Shown: positions 44,386 to 53,506, numbered from the stretch's first letter. The stretch: 64,000 nucleotides of DNA from Pseudonocardia parietis (GCF_017876315.1 NZ_JAGINU010000001.1:2728001-2792000), one strand, 5' to 3'. Translations and numbers: made by a program. The notes: generated by a model from the sequence alone, not told the origin.

Positions 44386-45885
44386 TCAGCGACTGCCGGC
44401 GGGCAGCTCGTCCGCGTCGTCCGGCCCGGGGACCCGTGCGTGCTTCTTCCCGTGCGCCTGGGTGTAGAACGCGTCGACAGCATCCTGGTCGTCGTGCCCG
44501 GGCTTCGCGTAGGTCGTCACCACACCGACGACGACGCTGATGGCGACACCCACCGGGCTGATGAGGTGGTACGGGAAGTCCATGATCAGTGCGATCGTGA
44601 CGTAGAGGACGCCGCACACGATGCTGAGCAGCGCTGCGAGGGTGGTGAACCGGCGCCAGAACAGGCCCGCCAGGATCGGGAAGGCGAGCAGCGCGGTGAA
44701 GACCGAGACGTAGGTGAGCACCAGCAGGATGTTCCCCACGATCGTCAGCGCCAGGGCCAGCGTGGAGATGCCCAGCACGACGAAGACGCCGCGGCTCAGC
44801 CACACGTAGAAGCCGCCGTCCCGGTCCTTGAACGCGTACCGGCGGAGCAGGTCGTTGACCACGACCGAGACGGCCGAGTTCCAGACCGCGACGAGCGTGC
44901 TCACGCCGACCAGGAGCAGCGTGACGAGCATCAGGCCCTGCATCAGCGGCGGCGCGTAGTCGAGGATGAGGCGCGGCAGGGCCTCCTCGGGCGAGGCGAG
45001 ATCGGGCATCAGGACGCGGCTGAACATCGTGGCCAGTGCGGCGAGCCCGTACAGGATGGTGATCATGACGGCGGTGATGAGCATCCCGGTCTTCGCGACC
45101 GACTCGTTGCGGGCGGAGAACACGCGCTGGCCCCAGGACGGCATCGCCATGAACAGCAGGACGTTCTGGAAGCACCAGGTCAGGATCGCGGCGAAGCCGT
45201 AGTCCTCGATATCCCAGATCGGCTCGAAGGAGAGGTAGCGCGGATCGAAGACGGTGCTCAGCGACTCGAAGCCGCCGGCGTTGACGTATCCGAGCACGAA
45301 GATCGCCGGGATGAAGATCACGATCATGGTGAAGGCGACGACGTCGAAGGCCAGCGCCGTCACGAACCCCGCGACCAGGGCGAGGATCAGGCAGAAGATG
45401 GTGATCCCGATGACCGTGGGCAACGGATCGATCCCGAGCAGGACCGAGACGACGACGGACAGCCCGGCGAGGTAGGTCGGCGGCGCGATCCAGGCGAAGG
45501 TCAGCGTCACCACGCTCGCGACGGCCCGGAGCGGCTCGCGGAGCCGGCCGGTGAAACGCCGCTCGAAGAACTCGGCGACCGTGGTGAGCTCGAGGCGACG
45601 GAACGGCTTCGCGACCGTGAGGGCGTAGATGCCGAACACGATGACGAAGATGAACGACGTGTAGTAGAGCCCGACCGTCCCGTAGAGGTACGCGACGGAC
45701 GCTCCACCGATCAGCGTCGCGGTGTTGAACTCCGCCGCCCCGAGCGTGGCCACCAGGGTCGGCAGCCCGGTTCGCCGGCCGTTGAGATTGAAGTCGTCGT
45801 ACCCCTTCAACCGTTTGGCCGACCGGACGGCAACCACGGCGAGGATCACCGCGAACGCGACGAGTATCGAGATCTTCTCCGCCAT
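44386..45885 (-). CDS. Sodium:solute symporter family transporter
   Basis: A 499-residue membrane protein with about thirteen helices. It opens with a short extracytoplasmic N-terminus and RSAKRLKGYDDFNLNGRRTGLPTLVATLGAAEFNTATLIG, characteristic of SSS transporters, and ends in a charged cytoplasmic tail. The ATG at 45885, five bases after GAGAGG, is chosen; the open frame extends through the operator region and is not coding there. First gene of the DeoR-flanked operon and presumably the importer for its substrate. Confidence 0.87.
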   Translation of the reverse strand: MAEKISILVAFAVILAVVAVRSAKRLKGYDDFNLNGRRTGLPTLVATLGAAEFNTATLIGGASVAYLYGTVGLYYTSFIFVIVFGIYALTVAKPFRRLELTTVAEFFERRFTGRLREPLRAVASVVTLTFAWIAPPTYLAGLSVVVSVLLGIDPLPTVIGITIFCLILALVAGFVTALAFDVVAFTMIVIFIPAIFVLGYVNAGGFESLSTVFDPRYLSFEPIWDIEDYGFAAILTWCFQNVLLFMAMPSWGQRVFSARNESVAKTGMLITAVMITILYGLAALATMFSRVLMPDLASPEEALPRLILDYAPPLMQGLMLVTLLLVGVSTLVAVWNSAVSVVVNDLLRRYAFKDRDGGFYVWLSRGVFVVLGISTLALALTIVGNILLVLTYVSVFTALLAFPILAGLFWRRFTTLAALLSIVCGVLYVTIALIMDFPYHLISPVGVAISVVVGVVTTYAKPGHDDQDAVDAFYTQAHGKKHARVPGPDDADELPAGSR

Positions 45886-45960
45886 GTGTGCCTCTCGAGT
45901 AGTAGTCGTCACCGATGACGATGCACTCCGCGGGAACATCGTCGACGACGCCTGGTTGGA

Positions 45961-46079
45961 TGCCCGATGATGCCCGTATTCGCCCGATAGTGGCAGAGTA
46001 TGCCCGATTTTAGCAAGCTGCTGCCCGATCTTGGCGTGTAGAGTGCGCACCCGGCAGGTACATCAGGCAAAAACGGGCA
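45961..46079. promoter_or_regulatory. Phased TGCCCGAT repeats, candidate DeoR operator array
   Basis: Copies of TGCCCGAT or close variants start at 45961, 45971, 45981, 46001 and 46022 on the plus strand, with a degenerate one at 45991. TGCCTGAT and TGCCCGTT occur on the minus strand at 46069 and 46079. Most spacings are ten bases or a multiple, placing them on one face of the helix. The array fills the divergent region between the symporter operon and the deoR-like gene. Confidence 0.7.
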
Positions 46080-46097
46080 GGCAGGGGTGAGGCGAGA

Positions 46098-46886
46098 GTG
46101 CTACCGGTGGCGCGACGTGCCCGGATCCTGGAGCTGCTGCGTCAGGAGCGCACGGTGCGCAGCGAGGATGCGGCGCAGGCGCTGGGAGTCTCCGTCGAGA
46201 CGATCCGCCGGGATCTGGAGCAGCTGGACCATGCCGGTGAGCTGGTCCGGGTCTACGGCGGCGCGATCCCGGTCGACGCGGCCCCCGCGGCCGAGCCGCC
46301 GTTCGAGGCCCGGAGCGTGCTGGCCGCCGACTCGAAGCAGGCCATCGGCCGCGCGGCCGCGGAGCTCGCCGAGCAGGTCCGCACGCTGTTCGTGGACATC
46401 GGCACCACGGCCATGCAGGTCGCCGCGGCGCTGTCGGCGTCCGCGCCGATCACGGTGGTGACGCCGTCGATGCGGGTGGCCGAGATCCTGACCGCCCGGT
46501 CGATGATCACGGCGGTGGTCCCGGGTGGCGTCGTGCGCGGTGGGGACCTGGCGATCTCGGGGAGTCACGCCGTCGAGTTCATGCGGGACGTCTCGCCGGA
46601 TCTGGCGCTGCTCGGATCCGGCGGGGTCTCCGTCGAGCGCGGCCTGACCGACTTCGAGATGGACGAGGTCCCGCTGAAGCGGGTGGCGTTGCGGAACAGT
46701 TCCCGTTCATACGTGCTCGCCGACTCCAGCAAGATCGAGAGTGTGGCGCCCTACCGGGTCTGTGGCCTCGACGCGCTGACCGGCGTCATCACCGACGACG
46801 GCATCTCGGCCGCACATCGTGAGGCACTCGAGGCCGCCGGGATCGACGTGATCGTGGCGGACGGCGCCCGGCGTCCGGGGGCGTGA
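46098..46886 (+). CDS. DeoR/GlpR-family transcriptional regulator
   Basis: A 262-residue repressor. The N-terminal winged helix (residues 5-55) contains RRARILELLRQERTVRSEDAA and SVETIRRDLEQLDHAGELVRVYGGA, the DeoR signature. The C-terminal DeoRC sensor domain (about 75-235) includes LFVDIGTTAMQVA, which binds a phosphorylated sugar in characterised members. GTG start after GAGGCGAGA. Divergent from the kinase/oxidase operon, with repeated boxes between them, so it most likely represses that operon until the kinase product accumulates. Confidence 0.88.
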   Translation: MLPVARRARILELLRQERTVRSEDAAQALGVSVETIRRDLEQLDHAGELVRVYGGAIPVDAAPAAEPPFEARSVLAADSKQAIGRAAAELAEQVRTLFVDIGTTAMQVAAALSASAPITVVTPSMRVAEILTARSMITAVVPGGVVRGGDLAISGSHAVEFMRDVSPDLALLGSGGVSVERGLTDFEMDEVPLKRVALRNSSRSYVLADSSKIESVAPYRVCGLDALTGVITDDGISAAHREALEAAGIDVIVADGARRPGA

Positions 46887-46909
46887 GCACCCGACCGGCA
46901 GATGCACAA

Positions 46910-46939
46910 ACGGCTCCCCGGCCGGAGCCGGGGAGCCGT
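46910..46939. terminator. Bidirectional terminator hairpin
   Basis: ACGGCTCCCCGGC (46910-46922) and GCCGGGGAGCCGT (46927-46939) form a perfect 13-base stem with a CGGA loop. An AAA run precedes it on the plus strand, giving TTT for minus-strand transcripts. It sits between the convergent deoR-like and cold-shock genes. Confidence 0.8.
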
Positions 46940-46959
46940 CGTGGATCAGTTGCGTGTGG

Positions 46960-47160
46960 TCAGACCCGCACGCTCGAGGCCTGCAGGCCCTTGGGGCCCT
47001 GCGTGACCTCGTAGCTGACGGCCTGGTTCTCGGTCAGCTCGCGGAAGCCGCTCGACTCGATCGCCGAGTAGTGGACGAACACGTCGGGGCCACCCTCGTC
47101 GGGGGCGATGAAGCCGAAGCCCTTTTCGGCGTTGAACCACTTCACGGTGCCACTGGTCAT
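46960..47160 (-). CDS. Cold-shock domain protein (CspA family)
   Basis: A 66-residue single OB-fold protein that binds single-stranded RNA and DNA. Both RNP motifs are present (KGFGFI near residue 13 and VFVHYSAI near 27), and the family ending [11 protein letters not shown] is intact. The ATG at 47160 follows GAGGAGA. A long untranslated leader upstream would be typical of these genes and the neighbouring gap of over 300 bases allows it. Confidence 0.95.
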   Translation of the reverse strand: MTSGTVKWFNAEKGFGFIAPDEGGPDVFVHYSAIESSGFRELTENQAVSYEVTQGPKGLQASSVRV

Positions 47161-47300
47161 GTGCTGTCTCCTCTGCTGGAGCGGTGGTACGGGACGAACC
47201 ACGGCGTGTGGCGGCCCGGGTCACGGTGGAGAACCCAGACGGCAGCCAGCTCCGGCTGAACCAAAGGAAGCGAATCCGCCCGCATCATCATCCTGCAGGC

Positions 47301-47313
47301 GTGTGTCACACAC
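47301..47313. promoter_or_regulatory. Perfect 13-base palindrome
   Basis: GTGTGT-C-ACACAC, resembling CRP/GntR-type sites, lies midway between the cold-shock and tct genes. Its regulator is unknown. Confidence 0.4.
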
Positions 47314-47449
47314 GAGACTCAGAACTACGGTGACCGCCTTCGACAGTACACGACGTCCGGCGCACGGCGAGGGGTACCGCCCACGTGGGACCGAGATCAC
47401 CGGTGCGCCGGCGCGGATGTCGACCATCGAAGTTCTATCGAACGACCGG

Positions 47450-47480
47450 TTGACCGATCGTCGGTGTGCGTGCTTACGCT
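47450..47480 (+). promoter_or_regulatory. Candidate promoter of the tct operon
   Basis: TTGACC (47450-47455) and TACGCT (47475-47480) are separated by 19 bases, about 40 bases before the TctC start. The inverted repeat at 47490-47503 would overlap the start of transcription and could be an operator. Confidence 0.45.
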
Positions 47481-47521
47481 GAGTCACGCGTGCAACGGTG
47501 CACGGTGAAACGGGGGTATGG

Positions 47522-48517
47522 ATGCCCGCGCGGACGAACCGGCGGCGAGGTCGCCGGGACACGGCGTCGGCCGTCGCGGCTGTGCTGGCCGTGGTCCTCA
47601 TCGGCGGATGTGCCGCCGCCCCGACGTCCGGGGCCGAGAACTTCCCGCAGCGCGAGATCCGGTTCGTGCTGCCCTACTCGGCAGGCGGTCCGTCCGATCT
47701 GGGCGCACGGGCGCTGATGGAGTGCTTCGAGCAGCGGTTCGGCGAGTCCTGGGTGGTCGAGAACCAGGCAGGTGGTGCCGGTGCCCCGGCCATGGTGGAC
47801 GTCGCCACCGCCGGCCCGAACGGCTACCTGCTCGGCCTCGGCACCCAGTCCACACTGGTCACGACGCCCACGCTGGAGGAGTCGGTCGGCTACACCCACG
47901 AGGATTTCACCTACCTCGGCCAGCCGATGGCGATCCCGAGCCTGATCTTGGTCCGCGCGGACTCGCCGTTCCGGACCGTCGACGATCTCCTCGCGGCGGC
48001 CCGGGCGGCACCGGAGACGGTCAGTGTCGGCACCAGCGGAGCGCAGACGTCGTTCTCCATGGCGGTGCGGGAACTGGCCGCTCGCGGGACGGTGTTCAAC
48101 GCCGTCCCGTTCGAAGGTACGTCCGAGGCCAACGCGGCACTGCTGGGAGGGACCCTCGACGCCCGGTGGGACGCCGCGGGCCGCGACACCCTCGCGCTGC
48201 TGGAGTCCGGCCGGATGCGGCCGCTGGCCACCGGGTCCGAGCAGCGGCTCGCCTACCTGCCGGAGGTGCCGACGCTCGCCGAGCACGGGGTCACCGACCT
48301 CATCGACACCACCACCTTCTACGCGATGATCGGGCCGCGCGATCTCGACCCGCGGATCGCCGATCGGCTCCGTGCCGAGCTGCCCGGCTGCGTCGCGGAT
48401 CCGAGGTACCGCGATGCCGTCGGCGCACCGTACGCGGTGCACGCGGCCCCGGACGCCCTGGCCGACCGGCTGGACGCGTTCGGGCGGCGCCTGCGGGAGG
48501 TGGTCGCCGGTGGCTGA
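47522..48517 (+). CDS. Tripartite tricarboxylate transporter substrate-binding lipoprotein (TctC-like)
   Basis: A 331-residue periplasmic-type receptor of the Bug/TctC family. The N-terminal signal has an arginine patch and the lipobox LIGGC with Cys30. The conserved REIRFVLPYSAGGPSDLGARAL segment (carboxylate-binding loop) follows near residues 43-64, and a VENQAGGAGAPAMVDVA segment after it. The ATG at 47522 is chosen; a GTG eight codons earlier is possible. First gene of a complete TctCBA system for a carboxylated solute. Confidence 0.87.
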   Translation: MPARTNRRRGRRDTASAVAAVLAVVLIGGCAAAPTSGAENFPQREIRFVLPYSAGGPSDLGARALMECFEQRFGESWVVENQAGGAGAPAMVDVATAGPNGYLLGLGTQSTLVTTPTLEESVGYTHEDFTYLGQPMAIPSLILVRADSPFRTVDDLLAAARAAPETVSVGTSGAQTSFSMAVRELAARGTVFNAVPFEGTSEANAALLGGTLDARWDAAGRDTLALLESGRMRPLATGSEQRLAYLPEVPTLAEHGVTDLIDTTTFYAMIGPRDLDPRIADRLRAELPGCVADPRYRDAVGAPYAVHAAPDALADRLDAFGRRLREVVAGG

Positions 48518-49007
48518 GCCGACGGCCGTCCCGGAAGCGTCCGGCGATGCTCGACCGGCCGCGCGGACGTCCGGACCCGGGCGTTACCTCACCTCGGCGG
48601 TCGCGACCGTCGTCGGCGTGGCGGCGGTCGTGCACGCGCTGCGGATGGGCGTCGGGTCGGCGGCCGAGCCCGGGCCCGGCCTGTGGCCGCTCGTCGCGGG
48701 ACTCCTGCTGGCCGGCTCGGGTGCGGTGAGCACGCTGACCGACGCCCGATCCGCGGACGGTCCCGTCGTCGGGATGAGCCTGCGGGTACTGCTCGGCATC
48801 GCCGCGCTCGCCGTCTACATCCTCGCGTTCCGGTCCTACGGCCTGCTCCTGCCGACACCGCTGTTCCTGCTGCTCTGGGTCCGGGTGGTCGCCGGCGACG
48901 GGTGGCGACCCGCGATCGCGACCGCGGTGCTCGGCACGGCGGGGTTCTGGCTGGTGTTCGCGGTGCTGCTGCAGGTGCCGCTGCCGATCGGGCCGTTCGG
49001 GCTGTGA
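48510..49007 (+). CDS. Tripartite tricarboxylate transporter small membrane subunit (TctB-like)
   Basis: A 165-residue protein with a 30-residue cytoplasmic lead and four hydrophobic segments, the standard TctB size and topology. GTG start overlapping the TctC stop. Primary sequence of this family is poorly conserved, so identification rests on size, topology and position between the C and A subunits. Confidence 0.82.
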   Translation: MAEPTAVPEASGDARPAARTSGPGRYLTSAVATVVGVAAVVHALRMGVGSAAEPGPGLWPLVAGLLLAGSGAVSTLTDARSADGPVVGMSLRVLLGIAALAVYILAFRSYGLLLPTPLFLLLWVRVVAGDGWRPAIATAVLGTAGFWLVFAVLLQVPLPIGPFGL

Positions 49008-49020
49008 GCAGGGGGAACTG

Positions 49021-50544
49021 ATGGGCGTGCTCGAGTCGATCGTCTTCGGCTTCTCGGTGGCCGTGACCCCGGCCAACCTGCTCTACGTGTTCGCCGGCGT
49101 GCTGCTGGGCACCGTCGTCGGGGTGCTGCCCGGCCTCGGCCCGACGGCGGCGATCGCGCTACTGCTGCCGCTGACGTACACCGTCGAGCCGACCTCGGCG
49201 ATCATCCTGCTCGCCGGGATCTACTACGGGTCGATGTACGGCGGCACGATCACCTCGGTGCTGCTGCGCCTGCCCGGTGAGGCCGCGTCGGTGGTCACGA
49301 CGTTCGACGGCTACGAGATGGCCCGCCAGGGCCGGGCCGGTCCGGCACTCAGCATCGCCGCGATCGGGTCGTTCGTGGGCGCGAGCGTCTCCCTCGTCGG
49401 GCTCACGCTGCTCGCCCGGCCGCTCGCCGAGTTCGCCGTCGGCTTCGGCCCGGCCGAGTACACCGCGCTCGCCGTGCTCGGCATCCTGCTGGTCGCCTAC
49501 CTCGGGACCGGCACGTTCACCCGGGCGCTGGTGATGGCGGCCGCCGGGCTGCTGCTCGCGACCGTCGGTCAGGACCCGATCACCGGGGCGGCCCGTTTCA
49601 GCTTCGGCAGCCTCGATCTGCTCGGTGGCCTCGACCTGGTGTCGGTCGCGATGGGCCTGTTCGGCGTCGGCGAGCTCCTGCACAACGTGGCGAACCGGCA
49701 CGGCGCCGCACCCCTGGCCCGGGTCGGGCGGCTGCTCCCGGATCGGGGCGACGCGGCCCGCTCGGTCGCCCCGATCGCTCGCGGATCCGTGCTCGGCTTC
49801 TTCGTCGGGGCGCTGCCCGGCGGCGGCGGGCTGATGGGCTCGCTGGCCTCCTACGCGGTGGAGAAGAAGGTCGCCCGCGAGCCCGACCGGTTCGGCCGGG
49901 GCGCGATCGAGGGCGTCGCGGGACCGGAGACCGCCAACAACGCCTCGTCGACCTCGGCCTTCATTCCGCTGCTCACCCTCGGGCTGCCCTCGAACTCGGT
50001 GCTGGCGCTGCTGTTCGGGGCGCTGCTCCTGCAGGGCGTGACGCCGGGGCCGCTGCTCGCCACCGAGAACCCGGAGATCTTCTGGGGCGTCATCGCGTCG
50101 ATGTACATCGGCAACGTGATGCTGCTGGCGCTGAACCTGCCTCTGGTCGGGGTGTTCATCCGCTTGCTGCGGGTCCGGATCGGGGTGTTGTCCTCGGTCG
50201 CGGTGCTGCTGACCCTGATCGGGGTCTACAGCATCGGCAACAGCACCTTCGACATGTGGGCGGTCCTGGCCTTCGGGGTGCTGGGCTTCCTGCTCAAGCA
50301 GGCCGGGTTCGAGCCCGGCCCGCTGGTGCTGGCCTTCGTGCTGGGCTCGCTGCTGGAGAGCTCGTTCCGGCAGGCACTGCTGCTGTCCAACGGCAGCTTC
50401 GGCATCTTCGTCACCCGGCCGGTCTCCGCGGTGCTGCTGGGCGTGACGGTGCTGCTGCTCGCCGTCGCCGCGACCCGTGCGGTGCGGGCCCGGGCGGCAC
50501 GGTCCCGGACCCCCGCCGCCACCGCGGGGGACCAGGGGCGCTGA
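49021..50544 (+). CDS. Tripartite tricarboxylate transporter large membrane subunit (TctA-like)
   Basis: A 507-residue membrane protein with about eleven to twelve helices. The family signature GVLPGLGPTAAIALLLPLTY is near residue 38, with a YGSMYGGTITSVLLRLPGE loop near 65. It couples solute uptake to an ion gradient with the B and C subunits. The start follows a GGGGGAA-type ribosome site in the 13-base gap after TctB. Confidence 0.9.
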   Translation: MGVLESIVFGFSVAVTPANLLYVFAGVLLGTVVGVLPGLGPTAAIALLLPLTYTVEPTSAIILLAGIYYGSMYGGTITSVLLRLPGEAASVVTTFDGYEMARQGRAGPALSIAAIGSFVGASVSLVGLTLLARPLAEFAVGFGPAEYTALAVLGILLVAYLGTGTFTRALVMAAAGLLLATVGQDPITGAARFSFGSLDLLGGLDLVSVAMGLFGVGELLHNVANRHGAAPLARVGRLLPDRGDAARSVAPIARGSVLGFFVGALPGGGGLMGSLASYAVEKKVAREPDRFGRGAIEGVAGPETANNASSTSAFIPLLTLGLPSNSVLALLFGALLLQGVTPGPLLATENPEIFWGVIASMYIGNVMLLALNLPLVGVFIRLLRVRIGVLSSVAVLLTLIGVYSIGNSTFDMWAVLAFGVLGFLLKQAGFEPGPLVLAFVLGSLLESSFRQALLLSNGSFGIFVTRPVSAVLLGVTVLLLAVAATRAVRARAARSRTPAATAGDQGR

Positions 50545-50558
50545 GCCGACCAGGCGGG

Positions 50559-51968
50559 TCACCCGGAGGTCGAGCTCATCGCTTCCACCGCCGCCGCCGC
50601 CAGAACCAGCAGGTCCTCGTGCCGCCGGCCGACGATCTGCAGCCCGACCGGCGCGCCCCCGGCGGTCCCGGCCGGTACGGACACCGCCGGATGTCCCGAC
50701 AGGTTGAAGGGGAACGTGACGGCCAGAGCGCCCCAGTGGTCGACCCGTTGTCCTGCGATCTCGGTCGGCATCGGGCCTTCGGCGGGGAAGGCGGGCACCT
50801 GTGTGGCCGGTGTCAGCAACAGGTCGAACCGTTCGAATGCCCGCGCCAGCTCCGCGACGAGCCGTGCTCGGGCCCGGTGCCCGTCCACGAGTGCGCCCGC
50901 GCCGAGTGCCTTCGCGGCCTCCCCGTACCGGCGAACGGTCGGGTGCACGTCGTCGAGTCGTTCTGAGGAAACACCGCGCAGCTCGGCGTGCACGTCCGGC
51001 ACCGACAGGGTCCGGAACGCGACGCCGGCTGCATCCTCGATGTTCAGCGCCGGTTCCACCCTCCTGGCGCCGACGGCCGCGACGAACCGCGTCGCCACCG
51101 CGCCGACGACCCCTGCGACCTCCGGGTCGCAGGGGGCGTTTCCGAGATCGGGGGTCCACGCCACCCGCAGGCCCCGCAGCCCGACCGAGGCCAGCCTCGT
51201 CTCGAACGGCTCGCCCGGGGCTGGTAGCGAGGAACGGTCGTATTCGTCGGCACCGCACACACAGTCGAGAAAGCGTGCCGTGTCCCGGACGGTTCGGGTG
51301 AGCACCCCGTAGTGGTCGTTCTCCGCCGTCCCCCAGTGGCGCGGGCCGCGTGGCACCCGCCCGTAGGTCCCCTTGAAGCCGACCAGCCCGCAGTACGAGG
51401 CGGGGATGCGCAGCGAGCCCGCGCCGTCGGTGCCGGTCGCCATGGGCACCATCCCCGCGGCTACTGCCGCCGCCGACCCACCGCTCGACCCGCCGGGCGT
51501 CAGCGCGGGATTCCACGGGTTGCGGGTCACACCGTGCAGCGCCGAGGCGGTGAACGACGCCCGTCCGAACTCCGGGGAGGCCGTCGAGCCGACCGGTACC
51601 CCGCCCGCTGCGACGGCCCGTTCCACCAGCGTGGAGGTGTGGTCCGCGGTCCGACCGGAGTGCAGAACGCTGCCCATGGCGAACGGCCACCCCTCGACGG
51701 CGTGCAGCTCCTTCACCCCGAGCGGCACACCTGCGAGGGGGCCCGGGTCACCCCCGTTCGCGACGAGCTCGTCGATCTCGTGCGCCCGGGCCAGCGCGCC
51801 GTCGGGGTCGACGTGGACGAACGCGCCGAGCTCCGGGTCCAGTCGTCCTATCCGGTCGAGTGCCTCGGCGACGGCCTCCCGGGCAGCCAGCTCCCCGCGC
51901 CGGACCAGGTCGGCCGTCTCCACGACGGTCCGCGTCTCCTCGACGTACGAGTGCCGCACGGTCGTCAC
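50559..51968 (-). CDS. Amidase (amidase-signature family)
   Basis: A 469-residue hydrolase with the Ser-Ser-Lys amidase signature: catalytic lysine in GVPLGVKELHAV near residue 84, and the Gly/Ser-rich loop PGGSSGGSAAAVAAGMVPMATGTDGAGSLRIPA near 157-189 with the cis-serine and nucleophile. It hydrolyses a carboxamide to acid and ammonia. GTG start overlapping the permease stop, so it is cotranslated with the permease that presumably imports its amide. It is convergent with the tct operon. Confidence 0.9.
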   Translation of the reverse strand: MTTVRHSYVEETRTVVETADLVRRGELAAREAVAEALDRIGRLDPELGAFVHVDPDGALARAHEIDELVANGGDPGPLAGVPLGVKELHAVEGWPFAMGSVLHSGRTADHTSTLVERAVAAGGVPVGSTASPEFGRASFTASALHGVTRNPWNPALTPGGSSGGSAAAVAAGMVPMATGTDGAGSLRIPASYCGLVGFKGTYGRVPRGPRHWGTAENDHYGVLTRTVRDTARFLDCVCGADEYDRSSLPAPGEPFETRLASVGLRGLRVAWTPDLGNAPCDPEVAGVVGAVATRFVAAVGARRVEPALNIEDAAGVAFRTLSVPDVHAELRGVSSERLDDVHPTVRRYGEAAKALGAGALVDGHRARARLVAELARAFERFDLLLTPATQVPAFPAEGPMPTEIAGQRVDHWGALAVTFPFNLSGHPAVSVPAGTAGGAPVGLQIVGRRHEDLLVLAAAAVEAMSSTSG

Positions 51969-53506
51969 AGGAAGACCGCCATGACTCCGGTGGCCACGAT
52001 CAAACCGGTCACGACGGGGACGAACAGCCGACGGGCCAGATCGATGACCGAGACACCGGTGATACCGGCGACGACGATCAACGACGACCAGATGACCAGC
52101 GTCCCGCCGCCGGTCCAGGTGGCGCCGTTCTGTGCGATCGCGGCCAGGGTCGCCACGTCGGCACCGGAGGACTGACCGAGCATGTCGGCCAGGGATCCGG
52201 TGAACGGCAGGCCGGGCCAGCCGTTCCCGTCGAGACCGATGACCATGCCGATGAGCAACATCGCGAAGGCGACGGCCACGGGCGAGTGCGGGATGTACGG
52301 CTGGACGTGACCGATCGCGTCGAGCAGGAAACCGGGCCCGGTGGCGTCCTCGGGGAGGCCGAGGATCTCCCCGGAGTAGTCGGACAGACCGACGTAGACG
52401 AAGCCGGCGACCGGGATGACCATCGCCATCGTGCGGAACGCGAACCCGATGCCCTCGGAGAAGTGGGTACCGATGTCGTCCAGCCAGCCGCCGCGATTCG
52501 CCACCAGGGCGATCACCACGAGTGCGAGCGCAGCCGTGCCGCCGACGAGCGGGGCGCCTGCTCCGTCGTCGATGTTCGGGATGAGCGAAGTGAACCGGCC
52601 CAGCAGCATCACGGCCAGCAGCACCACGAACAGGGCGGGGACCGCGATCGCGATGATGCGGGTCCGCCGTCGTGCACCGGTGTCGGGCGGGCCGACGCCG
52701 GCGTCGCCACCCTCGGTGAGGGTGGCGGTGCCGCCACCACCGCCCGCGGTCGCGTCCGCAGGTGCACCGTCCGACGCACCTCCGTCCCCGGACTGCACCG
52801 GACGGCCGGTGTCGGTCCCGGCCGCGGTTCCCGTCCCGGTCACCGGAAGGCGTACGGCAGCAGCGGCTTCGGGGTCGAGCATCGTCGTACGGACGTCACG
52901 CAGATAGACGATCGCGAGCGCGACCACGCCCACGATCAGCGAGATGACCAGCGCCCGGTCGGCGATGAGGCCGGCCGGGACGTTCGCGCCCTCGGCGGAC
53001 AACCCCGGCGCCACCCCCATGATGTAGTCCGCGCTCAGCGCCATGCCCTGCCCCGTGATGGCGATGGCGAGTGCGGCGCCGAACGGTGCCAGGCCGGCGT
53101 GTACGGCGGCAGGCAGCAGGATCGCGGCGATCAGCGGAAGCACCGGTGTGGGCCAGAACGACATCGACAACAGGTAGGTCACGACGGCCAGCACCATGTA
53201 GGCGAGATGACCGTTCCGAAACAGATGACGCAGCGGCCGGATCATCATGGCGTCCGCACCGACGCTGCGCATGGCGCCGAGCATCGCGGTGACGAGCCCG
53301 ATGATGATGAAGATCGGCAGCAGCTCGCGGGTGGCGACGATCGCACCGTGGAAGACGGCTCCCAGCCCGGTGACCAGGCTGCCGCCGTAGGCGGTCCCGG
53401 TGACGAATGTGGCGACGACAGCGAGCGCGATGACATTCTTCCGGGCGACGACGGTCGCGATGAGTGCGGCGAGACCGAGCAGGTAAGTCCAGTGTGCTAC
53501 TGACAA
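51965..53506 (-). CDS. Putative carboxylate/solute permease, paralogue T1
   Basis: A 513-residue membrane protein with about twelve hydrophobic segments in two halves, joined by a hydrophilic Gly/Ala/Asp/Thr-rich linker of roughly 80 residues (about 215-295). The first half has SFWPTPVLPLIAAILLPAA and GQGMALSADYIMG; the second has GLDGNGWPGLPFTGSLADMLG and TWTGGGTLVIWSS. These motifs recur in the permease at 61181, so the two are paralogues. The layout resembles citrate/gluconate-type permeases, but I cannot name the family. It appears to start with TTG, with a poor ribosome site. Confidence 0.7.
   Translation of the reverse strand: MSVAHWTYLLGLAALIATVVARKNVIALAVVATFVTGTAYGGSLVTGLGAVFHGAIVATRELLPIFIIIGLVTAMLGAMRSVGADAMMIRPLRHLFRNGHLAYMVLAVVTYLLSMSFWPTPVLPLIAAILLPAAVHAGLAPFGAALAIAITGQGMALSADYIMGVAPGLSAEGANVPAGLIADRALVISLIVGVVALAIVYLRDVRTTMLDPEAAAAVRLPVTGTGTAAGTDTGRPVQSGDGGASDGAPADATAGGGGGTATLTEGGDAGVGPPDTGARRRTRIIAIAVPALFVVLLAVMLLGRFTSLIPNIDDGAGAPLVGGTAALALVVIALVANRGGWLDDIGTHFSEGIGFAFRTMAMVIPVAGFVYVGLSDYSGEILGLPEDATGPGFLLDAIGHVQPYIPHSPVAVAFAMLLIGMVIGLDGNGWPGLPFTGSLADMLGQSSGADVATLAAIAQNGATWTGGGTLVIWSSLIVVAGITGVSVIDLARRLFVPVVTGLIVATGVMAVFL

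Larger units (their letters stand above)
47161..47521. other. Divergent control region between cold-shock and TctC genes
   Basis: No protein gene is supported here. The stretch contains an exact palindrome at 47301-47313, a candidate promoter at 47450-47480, and a small inverted repeat GTGCA-ACGG-TGCAC at 47490-47503 just before the TctC start. The half nearest the cold-shock gene probably forms its mRNA leader. Confidence 0.6.

Noticed and set aside
49159..51690. An 843-codon minus-strand frame opposite tctA and in another frame of the amidase gene
   Set aside because: No recognisable protein; both regions have strong genes in other frames with motifs and ribosome sites.
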